This document shows, piece after piece, positions 31,524 to 56,349 of a stretch of DNA of 64,000 bases. Source of the stretch: Metridium senile (taxonomy: Eukaryota > Cnidaria > Anthozoa > Actiniaria > Metridiidae); assembly GCA_949775045.1 (NCBI GenBank), contig OX459097.1:3742685-3806684 (forward strand). Direction: 5' to 3'. The translations under genes and the position numbers were made by a program. How positions within the stretch are numbered: the stretch's first letter is position 1; each line of letters starts with the position of its first letter. Under the pieces are notes generated by a model. The model was not told where the DNA came from, ran no database searches, and saw only the letters and a list, made by a program, of their open reading frames with translations.

Positions 31524-32369
31524 TCAACTGTAAGATACGGATAACGAAAGTGTTCTTCTCGCTGCTGTCTTGAAAGTGTCCGTTCTCCACATGTAGATAC
31601 AGGGATTTAAGGAACAACTGAAAAACAGTAGACTAAACAGCCACTCTTTTCTTACATCGTTTATTTTGTAATCAGGATGAAAGTCATAGACTGTATCGGG
31701 AAAGAAGCAGATCATCAAAGACACGACGATTAACAGAGTTGTCTTTGTTGCTCGATTGGTTTTTTGAAGACGAAATTGACGATGGTTATGAATAACGGAT
31801 TCCATTTGGATGTTTATCTGTCTTTGCTGCTTTCTTGCAATCCAAAATATCCGTACATAACAGAGGAGGAAGGATGAAATAACAAGGATGTGAGAGTAAG
31901 GGGAAACGTATTTCTCTCCAATAGGAGTCATTACAAAGACTGCAAGACAGATGGATAACACCCATATACCACAAATCACCATCAAGATCTTGAACTTGGA
32001 GAAGAAGAATGTATTTGTGAATGGGTGTGCTATGGCGACCATACGATTGATGGCAATACACAGAAGATTCAATGCAACTGCATGCATTGTAATCACACTT
32101 AAGTACAAGAAAGCATTCTCAAAGTTCTTTGATTCCTGGTCGTCATCCAAGGAGTCATTAAGCAACATAACATACATGGGTTGTGCAAGAAGACACACCG
32201 CCAAATCAGCAAAACACAAGTTCCCAATAAGAAGATCTAGTCCATTTTGAAGCTCTTCATTCTTGAAGATTACAATGCAGACTAGAAGATTAAGCACCGT
32301 GCCAACGATGGCGAAAATACCGTTAAAAGCGCTCAGAGCTATCCTTTTGGTGTCAGTGTTTAGAACCAT
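31524..32369 (-). CDS. Class A (rhodopsin-family) GPCR, paralogue B
   Basis: Single-exon 281-residue seven-transmembrane receptor, closely similar to the one at 1606-2433. It shares KNEELQNGLDLLIGNLCFAD in ICL1-TM2, HAVALNL and NRM in TM3, nearly all of ICL3 (about 45 residues) and NPCIYMWRTD in TM7. The N-terminus, the TM2-TM3 loop (five residues longer, acidic) and the TM4-TM5 loop differ most. I start at the ATG at 32369-32367; two codons upstream is only a TTG. Like its paralogue it lacks the usual TM3/ECL2 cysteines. Different extracellular faces over one intracellular face suggest ligand divergence with conserved coupling (inference). Confidence 0.9.
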   Translation of the reverse strand: MVLNTDTKRIALSAFNGIFAIVGTVLNLLVCIVIFKNEELQNGLDLLIGNLCFADLAVCLLAQPMYVMLLNDSLDDDQESKNFENAFLYLSVITMHAVALNLLCIAINRMVAIAHPFTNTFFFSKFKILMVICGIWVLSICLAVFVMTPIGEKYVSPYSHILVISSFLLCYVRIFWIARKQQRQINIQMESVIHNHRQFRLQKTNRATKTTLLIVVSLMICFFPDTVYDFHPDYKINDVRKEWLFSLLFFSCSLNPCIYMWRTDTFKTAARRTLSLSVSYS

Positions 32370-33290
32370 GTTCAAAACGGTGCGGGATTTCTTCAGTGAA
32401 AACTTACAGCTGATATAGTGGGATAAAAAGAGCTGAAGATTTCCAGTTATATATTGTTTAACTCTTATATAGCACTTTATGGTCGTTGTCTGTTTTCTCT
32501 AGCTATAGGACATCAAGATTTTATCAACCATTTGCGTGCATTCATCGTAAGCGCAATGCTTAGTTGGCGGTACAGTTGACTGAATGACTATATTTGTGTA
32601 CAATGTTGCAGCTGTACTGATGTTTACACGGACTCACCAATGTGCAAAACACCAGTTAATTTGATTATGACCGCTATTTTTATGTCAAGACATTATGACA
32701 TTGGTCACTGAATTTATAAGGAGGTTAAACTATTAGAATTAAAATGATGTTATTTCCTTCACTTAGGGTAATTATTTTACTCGGCTCTTATCAATTAGAT
32801 ATCAACGAAAAGAACTTTAGAACAAATTTGGACTTTTATCTACGTAATTGTCATGTTTCTATGGAAACGAAAACATTTTTGCGAGTAATAAGGTATAAAT
32901 GCAGCTGCTTTTAAGTAAAATTAGAAAATCACCTCAGATAAGGGAGATATTGCAAAAGCACTTTAATCTTTATGTAGGGTAAGAGAAAGAAAAACACACA
33001 AAAAGTATGAGAATCGTAGTGACTTATTAGAATATGTGCACGTGTTTGTTCGCCATTCATAACATGCATGTAGCAGATTAAGCACAAGGATAATTGAAGC
33101 CCAATCTCAACGGAAACGCACCATTTCAAAAACAAAATCAACAAAATATATATATAGAAATTATGATTATAATCGTGTTGGTTTTGACGCGCTGTTTTTT
33201 TTTAATGGTTTGCGATTGAACACACATCTCTAGAGCATAGTATGGTTTAATTATGAGGGATTTGTTATGCCATAATTGCATAGTTATACA
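32370..33290. other. Intergenic, upstream of GPCR B
   Basis: AT-rich, with no supported feature. CTATATAGCAC near 32470 is AT-rich but not a convincing TATA element. Confidence 0.4.
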
Positions 33291-33293
33291 ATG

Positions 33294-33365
33294 TAAATAA
33301 TTATAATAATAATTTATTTCTAGTGCATCCCAATATTTCTCGAAGCCTTTACAATTTGATTTAAA
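33294..33365 (-). mobile_element. SINE/LINE tail fragment
   Basis: On the minus strand it reads TTGTAAAGGCTTCGAGAAAT, then GCACTAGAAATAAATT and an (ATT)-like end. This is a decayed form of the TTGTAAAGCGCTT tail also seen near 41600 and 51020. Confidence 0.45.
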
Positions 33366-33849
33366 AAAATGATATAAATATAGGAAAATATGAAAGATTA
33401 GGTATTTATTTATTCATTAACATTTTGTGCTGGCACAGTTTTTGATGAAAGACGGGAGATGATTCTCGGCACAGCCTTGGTTAAAAGCTTTTCCATGGGA
33501 TGACTGCATTTCAATTATCTTAAGTGCTGAGGAATTATTTATTAATGCGATTCAATTGAAATGTCCATCAAAGACGAAAAGATAGATTGTTGTGATATCA
33601 AAAGAATTGGGCTCCTTGTGTGTCGTTTTTTTTTTTAATTTGAATAATTGTGAATTATTTATTGATTTTGTAATCATATAGAAAGAATCTTAAGTGTTAT
33701 GAGCTTCTGTCATAGATCAGCATTACCATATTTCTAATATTAGTATTGATAATAGTTAAAACGATTAATATTTTTGAAATCATTATTATTTAAGAGTAGG
33801 TTTGAGGCCATGTACTACTGTATTTATTTGTATCTTATTTAACAAATAA

Positions 33850-34170
<321 letters not shown>

Positions 34171-34574
34171 ATGAGTGAATCTACTTTAATGTATTCAGGC
34201 TTAACACTCAGCCTTTCTCGGTTGTGTTGTTTGTTGTTTTTGAAGAAACGAAATTGAAATAGACAAAACAGCACAATATAACCAGCAAAACAAACAAACA
34301 ATTTGGTAATAATTGATCAAATAGTTATAATAGTAAAATATTGAATACTTATATTGCGCACTTTAGCATTGAAAATATGATCAAATGCGCGAGTAGTCGG
34401 CTAGCTGATAGAAACCAAACCAAACAAACCATGAAACCACGAAAATCTGTTAGGAACTAATTAAACGAGCAAGGAAAAATAAAACGATCGAGCAAACGAC
34501 CAAAAGTCTACAAAACAAACAAACGACTGAACAAATTAAACGAACAAACAAATAAAAACGAATGAAGACGAAGG

Positions 34575-34830
34575 AAAAAAAACACGAACAATTAGACACA
34601 AAACGAACAAACAGACAAACAAACGAACGAACGAACAAACAAAAGAACAAACAAATAAACAAACGAACGAACGAACAAACAAAAGAACAAACAAATAAAC
34701 AAACGAACGAACGAACGAACGAACGAACGAACGAACGAACGAACGAACGAACGAACGAACGAACAAGCAGAATAACAAACGCAACAGACAAATTAAAAGA
34801 CCGAACGAAGGAATAAACAAGTACAATATT
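34575..34830. repeat. (GAAC)n/(AAAC)n microsatellite
   Basis: Composite tetranucleotide array with pure GAAC at about 34700-34762. Arg/Ser/Phe-rich and Asn/Thr-rich open frames here are artefacts. Confidence 0.9.
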
Positions 34831-35229
34831 AAGGAAACAATGACAGACATACAAACAAAAACACACAGACATTACATGCCATACATAAATACAAGTAAAC
34901 AGACAATCAGCAAAACGCAATAACGCAATAACGCAAAACATCGACTAAAACGCGGAAAGGAAACTTTTCATAGAAAAAAACAGATATTGAGGGAATAACA
35001 AAAATTATAGCGTTAATTTTTTGTATTTCTAGACAGTTCGAAATTGTGAATGTCTGGCTGTTCGATAATGATGTTTGTTGATAATAATACATCGAAGTCA
35101 TCCACGGGATACTAGACATGATATCACGAAATGTTAAAGCGAAGGTGGTACGTGGAATCATTCAATCAGTATCTCCTCGTTTTTCTTTGAAAAACATTTA
35201 GATCCTAATTTACTTACAGCGCGACACAC

Positions 35230-35499
35230 CTTACCGTGGCCACCTAATTAAAGTTCTGTACAAGTTAACCAATCAGAAAGCGAAAATTTGAATTTAAATT
35301 ATAAAAGACACGCCGAGTGTCAAACGGTAAACACTTTGAAATGTTCAAAGCGAAGACAAGAGTGAAGTTTATAAGTGTCTGAAAAACCTCCCAGGATGTT
35401 TAAATTTGAAAAGGTGTAGCAAATAATTGGAAAAGAGAAACTTTAATTTGAACGCTAAGCTAACTTGTACAACACTTTAATTGGGTGGCCACGGTAAGG
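35230..35499. mobile_element. MITE with CCTTACCGTGGCCACC termini
   Basis: Inverted arms of about 45 bp share CCTTACCGTGGCCACC, AATTAAAG and GTACAAGTTA. The 180-bp interior is unique in the window. Confidence 0.6.
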
Positions 35500-35522
35500 C
35501 GCGTTATGCTGTCATTAAGTAG

Positions 35523-35810
35523 CTAAGACTCAACCAGTTCGTTTCGTCTGAAGCAGGCTTTCAAAAATGTGTGATGAGTTGATGGAGTTTTTAAAAAACG
35601 TTTGTATATGGATATTGTAAAGGTGTTTAGAGGTTGATCTAATCTAGCCCTTTTGTTGTTCTCGTCTGTGAATGTCAGTTTCGTTATGTAAGTTGAATTT
35701 GAAGATCGTATTATATGGGTGAACCAATTTATTTGTTGAGCTATGAATGAGCTCTTTGATCGAATGGTGTACGAGTCTAAAATCTGTTCATTGTTCCTTT
35801 TATAGGCCAT
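35523..35810 (-). pseudogene. LINE C-terminal ORF remnant
   Basis: An open frame of about 95 codons contains INWFTHIIRSSNSTYITKLTF, then NKRAR, and ends near FLKACFRRNE. This resembles the region downstream of the RT domain in many LINE ORF2 proteins (a W.GH.LR.....KLTF pattern followed by RGRP). Only this 3' piece remains, and family assignment is tentative. Confidence 0.5.
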
Positions 35811-36194
35811 ATTGAACTGTTGGTTTTCATCGATATCATAATATTCACCTTTTTCATATCGAAAAAAGGACTGGGTACAAGTGTGAAAAAATAACCTGTC
35901 TCATGGGAGAGTAACCAAATATAAGCTTATTGGCCAAGTTTCAGAACGTTCGGCTAATTAGAAAAAAAAATCATGAGCATTCAACCCTCCCTCCCTTTTT
36001 CATTAATTCATGATCATAGAAATAAAACTATCCTCATATACATCAAATTTTTGAATTTAAAATATCTTACAAACAAAAATTATATAGTAATTCAGAGTCG
36101 TCGCACTGAGAGAAACAAAAATCACGGTTCACGCTATAAAAAATATTCACGGCTAATTGGTTATATTTGTCAGATTTTCACGCCTCGCGGTTAA

Positions 36195-36330
36195 TTTTTT
36201 AATAATGATAATGATAATGATGATGATGACGATGATGACGATGATGACGATGATGACGATAATTGTGACGAAGATAATGATGACTTGATGACCATGACTG
36301 GATGGTGACGATATATGACGGTGACGGTGA
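36195..36330. repeat. (GATGAC)n-like microsatellite
   Basis: AATGAT and GATGAC units, degenerate at the 3' side. Confidence 0.8.
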
Positions 36331-36725
36331 TAACATTTTTTTTTCTTATTTATATACATAACCATCCCTTGAGTGAACGTTAAGTGGTGAGTTCGAACCT
36401 CTTTCGTAAATACACATAAATTAATATTGTTCAAATCATAATTTCTTTATTTAGTTAGTAGTTTGTATATATGCAGTGATCATATCGGCCTGTTATCATT
36501 TTCCAATCGATCACATCCTACCAAGAGATTCTTGCTTGGTTTATCTAATAAATAAAGAGATTTGCAAATCGTTAATTCTTCTGATATAACAAATATAATG
36601 CTAAGAAGATTGAATGGATAGATTTAAAGTATTACACATACTAAGCCAGGTGCTAGTTCAAAATTAAATTAAAAGATTGAAAAATTAAAAGATTGAAAAG
36701 GTGGATTTACAAAATACTTACAGGC

Positions 36726-43819
<7,094 letters not shown>

Positions 43820-43863
43820 ACTGCAAAACAGTCAATACTAAACCTTAAACCCCAAGGGCGTCG

Positions 43864-43871
43864 CCTTTATA
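43864..43871 (-). promoter_or_regulatory. TATA box of protease 1
   Basis: TATAAAGG on the minus strand, 45-52 bases upstream of the protease 1 ATG. Protease 2 has TATAAAA at nearly the same distance. Confidence 0.6.
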
Positions 43872-44689
43872 TGTAAGAAGGTATTAACAGTTTGTACATG
43901 GCCAATACAGCTGGTAAACAGGATATGTCAACATGCACTTGTTGTTTGTTCTCTGGCCGTGTGTATGTCAATAGCAGGGCTGTTCAAACGTGTATATTTT
44001 GATAGCTTTGTCAACAACCTGCAACACTGAAATAACGTGGAAAAGATTCTAACTCAAACAGCCAAAAGCTCACAATTTTGGCAATTTCACCCGGCACAAA
44101 AAGAATTGCTCATCGTGCATGAGCATTAAGATATTATTTGTACATATTTGAAAACATATTTCTCTTCCAGCCTTTAATTTGCATGCAAACCGTTGTATAA
44201 AAATAATGGTTAGTGCGTGGCATTCGGTGCAAAAGCTCCCATTTCGATCAGTCGACTTTTCTTCTGTCCGTGTAAAATATTATATATCAAATACCAGTAA
44301 AACGGAGCAATGATGGAGAGAGGGGGGTAATTAAAATGAGCGCACCGTCGGCCTCAAGTTAACCAATCAATGATTATTACAGGTAACCGACGTAAAATGA
44401 GGATGTTTTCTATAATTTACTTCTACTTTTCTCTAATTCAAAAATTCGTAGAAAAATTAATATCTCCCAACAGTGACGATTATGATGTTTATCAAACTGA
44501 TATTTTCTTGCGCAGTATGTAACAAAGTGTTGCCTGGATCTTGCTTTTATTTGTTTGGATGTTTGTCAGTAAACGGAGCTGCCACGAATATGATATGCCG
44601 GAATTATAATTACAAATAATTTTGCATTGTTACGAAATGTTGAGCAAGTTAAGAAGTAAAGAAATATTTCTCATAAATGATCACGACAC

Positions 44690-44695
44690 TTTATT
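44690..44695 (-). terminator. Poly(A) signal of protease 2
   Basis: AATAAA about 40 bases after the TAA stop of protease 2 on the same strand. Confidence 0.65.
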
Positions 44696-44733
44696 GAATA
44701 TTTGTGACTTGTATACATGTCAATACCAAGTTG

Positions 44734-50386
<5,653 letters not shown>

Positions 50387-50427
50387 GATAACGAGTGTTC
50401 ATTTTGAATGGTTGTTTCACAGTACGT

Positions 50428-50434
50428 TTTTATA
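50428..50434 (-). promoter_or_regulatory. TATA box of protease 2
   Basis: TATAAAA on the minus strand, 42-48 bases upstream of the ATG, implying a 5' UTR of only about 15 bases. Confidence 0.6.
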
Positions 50435-51017
50435 CTATAATACAAACCATCCCACTTGTTCAGCTGGATCGCAGGTTCATCAAATACTGCTGACAACGTG
50501 ACCGCTCGTATTTAGTGAGCTATGCGTTTTGTTGGTGCAGCTTTTTCAACACAATGAAAGATAGTTTGTTCATTTGCTAACTCAGTTGCAATGAAAACTG
50601 AAAACTCTGGAAATAGGCAAAAATCACAAAAATACTGAACATGTGTAGCAGGACACACTGCATGGATTAAACTGTGATACAAGTAGGTTTCTCGACCTAT
50701 ATTTTAAGCACGACTGTCTTTTATCTGAATTTACTATACCTCACAAATAATCCTCCAATCACATCTCCGTATTCTAGTCACGTGGCGATCAATTATTTTG
50801 AGATATTGGAGAGCAATATATAGGACTGCAACATCTTAATGTTTTTACTCTAATCCAATATAAGACGTTACTGAAGATTCTGTTGTGCTATTTGCAAATA
50901 GTAGGGGATTGTCTCCCGGTACAACAGTCAGGCCTCGGAGGCATTCACTAACCACACTCATTATTGTAAACTGCTGGTTTTCAGTAGTCCGATAAGTCCT
51001 CCATATACACATTATTA

Positions 51018-51080
51018 TATTGTAAAGCGCTATGAACTATTTGAGAGATTTAGCGCCATATAAATGAGGCTTACTATTAT
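51018..51080 (+). mobile_element. SINE/LINE tail fragment
   Basis: TTGTAAAGCGCTATGAAC, then TTAGCGCCATATAAATGAGG and ATT units. Same tail type as at 41590-41655. Confidence 0.55.
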
Positions 51081-51088
51081 TATTATAA

Positions 51089-51368
51089 TTGTTTACTCCG
51101 ACTTTGTGGAACGAACTAGTTACCGATATACATAAGAAACGCACCTTCCACCGAGTCGTTCAAAACAAAACTCAAGACATTCCATTTATATTCCTGATTT
51201 TCCGCTATAACTTATGTTTCTCGTCATCATTTTTTTCCATATATTGTGATTATAATCATTTACATCTCTATTCATTACTGTATTTTGTCCATATTAATTG
51301 TAAGAACACTGAAATTGATGTAGCTAGTGCGCTAAGAATTAAATTATTATTATTATCAATATTATTAC
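51089..51368 (+). pseudogene. LINE ORF2 C-terminal remnant with 3' UTR
   Basis: It reads PTLWNELVTDIHKKRTFHRV, matching the LWN.LP..I motif near LINE ORF2 C-termini. An AT-rich UTR ends at AGCGCTAAG-like GTGCGCTAAGAATTAAATT and ATT units. Confidence 0.55.
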
Positions 51369-52360
51369 TCGATATATTTTGAAAAAATTAGTTGTTCAGT
51401 GTATTAAAACACCCATAGGATTCATTCTCGTCCATTATAGCAGATATTTAAGTTTCTATTTTAATATTCTGCCATAATAAACTCGGATGATTCCAAAAGG
51501 TATATAACACTACTTTGTATATTCCAGATATCAACGAGTGTTCCAGCAATCCTTGTCAAAATGGGGACATGTTCAGATCAGGTCAATGGTTACAATTGTA
51601 CATGTGTAGCAGGATTCAATGGATCAAACTGTGATATTGTTAACTTACATGTTTTATTTAATAAGAACATCAAAAGTGTATAATTTGAGAAACCCATGTA
51701 AAATTGGTGGGATATCTACAGATTAGGTCAATGGTTACACTTCAGGTACATGTGAAGCACACTAGCTGGATCAACAGGGGCGGATCAAGAAATTTGTCAG
51801 GTGGGGTCCCAATATAAACCCTTTTAGTTCTGTATGCAAATTGCACATTTCAGATCACATGGCATTCCCCTGAGAATTTTTCTTTTATGTCAAGTATTAA
51901 AATATTTATACATTACAAATGATTAACTCCAAAGGGAATGGACACGTGGTTTGAAATGGGAAAATAAACATTGAAGCTGAATGGGTCTATTGCAAATGAA
52001 GTCCCTAAATGTCTTAATAAATAAAATAGGGGTAATTACAGCGCTAGGGGTATCCGGTGCCAATAGGGACACCCCTAGATCCGCCCCTGATTAATATAAT
52101 GCAGCTATGGGTTGTGTTAAAGGGATATTACAGGGGGATAGTACTGCCCTTTCACTCGGTCGATCTTGTATCGGTTCTTTAATCGTCTTCTATGTAACTT
52201 CTCTGGACTCGACTCTCTTTTTCAAGCTTAAATCGAATTATATTTATATAAAATGTCGACATAAAAACTGGACTTTTATATTGACATTAGATTATATGAT
52301 TCAGCTTACTGCAATCATGCGATTCTAAGGAGCGGTTAAGGTGTGGCATAAAATCATCTT

Positions 52361-52475
52361 AGAAAAAGGCCTACTCCGGGTCCTAAAATCGCAGTAATTT
52401 TAGGCGATTTTAGGCGATCTTAGGCGATTTTGAGCGATTTTGAGCGATCTTATGACCCGAAGTTGGCCTAGAAAA
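52361..52475. mobile_element. Small MITE with GGCCTAC/GGGTCCTAAAATCGC ends
   Basis: Inverted ends enclose several TTAGGCGAT/TTGAGCGAT units. A related piece lies at 40060-40140 (TCGGGTCCTAAAGTCGC). Confidence 0.45.
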
Positions 52476-53401
52476 CTGTGTCTAACTTTGGGACACACTG
52501 AGCTATCCTTGTGAGAGCTAGCACTCAATTGTAGGAACCCAATCGTTATAGATTTCAAAGCTATGATTAAGGAATGGAGAAGATTCTTTTCACCAAAGGT
52601 AAAACTGATGAATCACTGCGAATAATAAATAAGCTGTCAAACCAACTACAAATGTTATTTTTAATGAATATGCTTAAGAGTAAATAATGTGATTACAATA
52701 GCTATACTATAGCAGAGTTCAATGTGCTTTTTTGTTTAAATGTTCCTTTAAATATTTGTTTATGTCTTCTCATCCTTATCTGTATTAAGTTGGACTTTGG
52801 TACGGTAATATTGAAATTGGCTTTCTTCTAAGAGATATTATTTCTAGATTTAACGTGTTTACGAATAACTTTTTCATTTCTTCCGGCTTAACAGTTGTAT
52901 CAAAATTGTGGTTTGTTTTGTTTATAAAATTATGTGTTACAGCGCAAAGGCCAAAACTGATGACCGGCGATAATTTATACATCTTTTCAATCAACTCCTC
53001 TTAGATTAAATGTCAACACTTCTCACTGTGAATCACAATACAAGAATGATGTCAATCTTCAGATGAATTTTGAGGTTAAAATAGCTAGAATGAAGTTCAT
53101 TTGAATCCAAAGCAGCTACAGACAAACATGCCAAAAGATTGTGAACTGATAAATTATCTGCGATCACACTTTTGGGCTTTGCGCTGTAAGGGGTTATTTA
53201 TCGTGGATATGAGATATACGATTATTGTTTGTTGTTCATATCGTGTAAGATATTAACATTACACTTGCGGTTTTACCACGGGCAGTAGTTACGGTTAGGT
53301 TAATGTCATGGGAAATGCTTTTGTTCTTTTTAACGTTAATCTATGGTGATTCATCATGGTAAGTTTATCTTGGGAAATGTCGGTTACACTAGAAAATCAG
53401 T
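52476..53401. other. Intergenic, no gene recognised
   Basis: AT-rich sequence between decayed repeats and the helical-protein gene. It presumably contains that gene's 3' UTR at its right edge. Confidence 0.45.
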
Positions 53402-54433
53402 TTACGGCCGAGAGAATACAGGCACTAGTGCAGAAATACCTGATGTGATTCCATCAACAATCTCTTTGGTACATGTTTTCTTGATGATTTCCAATTGCTT
53501 AGCAAGCCATCTTTCGACGTAGTTTTTATCTGTGCCTTCGTCTGGAATGGCTGCAAAATCAGTCCTTACTTGTGGAAGGGCAAACACGAACATTTGGCAG
53601 GAAGATTTGATTGCTTTGGACTTCTTTTTCATCATGATGTAATGCAGTTTTGCTGGTTTACTTTTAGCTTTCTGCACGCTACCGGCAAACATACCTAACT
53701 CGTTTTCCATCACTTGGAAAAAACCAGCAGCTTTTTGCAGACCTTTGATGAAAGCTTTCAATGCTGGCATCAACCCCTCTGTTACAGCAAGGGCTGCCGC
53801 TTCTTGACTTTCTGCTTGAGCTCCATGTGCTATAGCATTTGTTAAGTCCTTTTCCATAGAGGCCTTTAACAGCGGGCTTGCCACAATATTGACTACAGGG
53901 ATGAAGGAAGTTATCCATAACCACGTTTTTTTTACATCTGCTTTATCACCGAGTTCTTTTTTCCTTTCTTCAAATTGTTGTTGCAGGTCGTTCATTTCCG
54001 CCATTACCAGCTTGGCTTGATCTTCCCTTTTCTTCAGTGGTACCATGATACTTTCATGCATTTTAACAACTGCTTCACAAATTTGACGATGGCCATGCAC
54101 ATCTTCTAAGATATCGGGAAGGAATGCAATCCAATCTTTGTAACTCAGGTACTGGTAATATTCGAATAATTCCTGAATGGAGTTCACTAACTTTTGCGAC
54201 ATGGGAAGAATAACTTTCAAGTAGACCATTGCATCATTTCTGGTATCGTCTCGCAGTTCTCGAAACTTTCTAGCAGCTGATTCGTAAGTGCCGACACCTT
54301 TTTCCACATACAGGGATCTCATAGTAATAGAGAATACAAGCATGTTTCTTGGCATTTCTTTTAGAGCTGCTTCCATATTCTCTGTGGCATTTTCACCTTG
54401 ACCAACCGTCGCCAATGCACTTGACCCATCCAT
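53402..54433 (-). CDS. 343-residue helical protein with central hydrophobic segment, family unknown
   Basis: I do not recognise the family with certainty. The coding part is one uninterrupted exon. An acceptor (ATATTTAG) lies 2 bases before the ATG, and the upstream frame reaches a stop in the 5' UTR exon without another ATG, so the start is secure. There is no signal peptide and few cysteines. Residues about 25-165 are predicted long amphipathic helices (for example DLQQQFEERKKELGDKADVKK). Residues 169-191 are hydrophobic (TWLWITSFIPVVNIVASPLL). Residues 195-255 are Ala-rich helices, and the C-terminus is helical again. Helix bundle, hydrophobic hairpin, helix bundle is the layout of ClyA/Hbl-type alpha-pore-forming proteins, but this is only a layout resemblance. 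An intracellular coiled-coil protein with one membrane anchor is the alternative. Confidence 0.75.
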   Translation of the reverse strand: MDGSSALATVGQGENATENMEAALKEMPRNMLVFSITMRSLYVEKGVGTYESAARKFRELRDDTRNDAMVYLKVILPMSQKLVNSIQELFEYYQYLSYKDWIAFLPDILEDVHGHRQICEAVVKMHESIMVPLKKREDQAKLVMAEMNDLQQQFEERKKELGDKADVKKTWLWITSFIPVVNIVASPLLKASMEKDLTNAIAHGAQAESQEAAALAVTEGLMPALKAFIKGLQKAAGFFQVMENELGMFAGSVQKAKSKPAKLHYIMMKKKSKAIKSSCQMFVFALPQVRTDFAAIPDEGTDKNYVERWLAKQLEIIKKTCTKEIVDGITSGISALVPVFSRP

Positions 54434-54989
54434 TTCTAAATATTGTAAATACAGTTATATATATGTTATAGGGGTATATATAATGGATTTATTATAATCA
54501 CGCGGGTGGTTATAGAAAATCGCGCGCTCTGATTGTGTCGAGAACTTCGGACTATTTGTTAATTATGTAGTGATTATTTAGTTACTAATTAATACAGCTA
54601 AACCAGAAACATCAAATACAACAAACTGTATGAAAAACAATAATAGAGACTTTAATCTATCAACACAAATAAGTTATATTATATGTACAAGAATGATACA
54701 TGGAATTTAAGTTCAAGGATAAAATAAAGGGAATTCAAATATTTTATAAAATAGTTTTAGTGCTAGGTATTGTATTACAATTTTACTTTTCTTTGATAAT
54801 GAAAGCAGTGAAATACAGCGCCGAAACCAAGAAAATGCCCGGTTTGGCTGAAATTTCGCTTTATTGAACTTTTATTTGGGAATCGTTTAGACCAGAAGAT
54901 ATTACCAGTTTAGAGAGAATTCCGGTTTTTTGAAGGCCCGAAAGCTGACTGACAATTTATATAAAATTGTTTATATGACGTTATAGACT

Positions 54990-55270
54990 ACAAACATTAA
55001 AAGCGTGCAACATAAATAGTGATATTTTATGCTAATTCTATTGTTTTCTATTGTTTAATTAGCACTATTTAGTACTAATTAGTACTACTTGTTTCACGGT
55101 TGTATTGTTTGCACTCTAATATTATGAAATAAACATTATATATTAAGATTTTATAGACCCTGTTCCAGAGTAAAAATAAGTATTTATATTTGGGACGTTA
55201 CTCGTTAGAGTGCAAATAATATAACCGTGAAATAGTTAGCTAGCTAACTAATTACTAACTATGTGCTATT
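54990..55270. mobile_element. MITE related to R2
   Basis: Contains ACAAACATTAAAAGCGTGCA, AATTAGCACTATTTAGTACT and a TTTCACGGTTGTATTGTTTG end, with an inverted counterpart at about 55185-55245 (TTATATTTGGGACG... AACCGTGAAATAG). The words match repeat R2 at 56845-57000. Confidence 0.5.
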
Positions 55271-55589
55271 TCTTGCCTAAATTTGATTTGTCGAGAAATA
55301 ATTAAGCGAGCCGTGACGGGTCTTGCACGTGCAGTATATGACGGAGGAGAGACACATCTCATTTTAGCTTGCGACGACAGGGGCACACGTGGAAAAAACT
55401 GCATCATTTGAGACGTATTTTTCAGGAGAAAACACAAAGTTTGTTTCATATGCATTTCATTATTTGGTAGGTTTTTCCTTGTTGTTTTGGTTCATTTTTT
55501 TCTAGCTTTGATTGAGTCCTCGAGTTAAAATTCCGTCTTGTGTAATTCATTATTTGCTGCGCGCAAGTTGAAACAATAAAATGGAGAGC

Positions 55590-56060
55590 AAGGTATGTTT
55601 TTTTCTTGATTTTGATTTTTAAACGTGTCTTGCATCTTAATTTCTAGCTACATGTTTTTGAAACAATTAAATGGATAGCAAACAATTTCATTTGCGTGCC
55701 GTGTTGTTAATTCACTGTGTTTGTGTCTTGATTTTAGTTTTAGATTTGTCTTGTGTCTTGGGTTTTCGACCATAAAAGAATAAATGGATAACAAGCAATT
55801 TCATTTGCGTGCTGTGTTGTTAATTCGAATTCACTATGTTTGTGTCTTGACTTTAGTTTCAGATGTGTCTTGTGTCTTGGTTTTTCGACCATAAAAGAAT
55901 AAATGGATAACAAACAATTTCATTTGCGTGCTGTGTTGTTAATTCGAATTCACTGTGTTTGTGTCTTGATTTTAGTTTTAGATGCATCTTGCATGTGTCT
56001 TGATTTTTTAGCTCAAAAGAAATAAAAGTGTTAGCAAATACTAGTTCGAATTCATTTGCG
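55590..56060. repeat. ~120-bp tandem repeat, four degenerate units
   Basis: Units share AAATGGATAACAAACAATTT, CATTTGCGTGCTGTGTTG and TGTGTCTTGATTTTAGTTTT. The two middle units are nearly identical; the outer ones are decayed. Confidence 0.75.
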
Positions 56061-56349
56061 TATTGGGTATTTATTTTAGTTATAGTTGTGTCTGTGTCTT
56101 GATTTATTGTCTTGTGTCTTCATTTTGAACTCATTAAACGTCAGAAACACATTCTTTTGCGCACTGAGTCGTTGATCTAGAAAAAGCCCGTGCTCCTGTC
56201 ATGCCTCACTGAATTCCTATGTCTTGCCTAACTAATCACTATTATCTCCTATTTGATGCTATCTATTTCACGGTTATATTATTTGCACTCTAATGGCACG
56301 AGTATCAACTAAATATGAACAATTTTGTATTTTCGCTTCTCGGATAAAA

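Larger units (their letters stand above)
50633..51780 (+). pseudogene. Three decayed EGF-like exons
   Basis: The best copy (51528-51637) follows an ATTCCAG acceptor and reads DINECSSNPCQNG, then after a frameshift SDQVNGYNCTCVAGFNGSNC, a calcium-binding EGF-like repeat. Its donor site is lost. Two worse copies at about 50640-50681 and 51715-51776 keep ACATGTGTAGCAGGA-like and GGTCAATGGTTACA-like words and contain stops. These are relics of a multi-EGF gene. Confidence 0.6.

Noticed and set aside
32370..32375. Start of GPCR B at TTG
   Set aside because: Non-ATG start; an ATG two codons downstream fits eukaryotic initiation.
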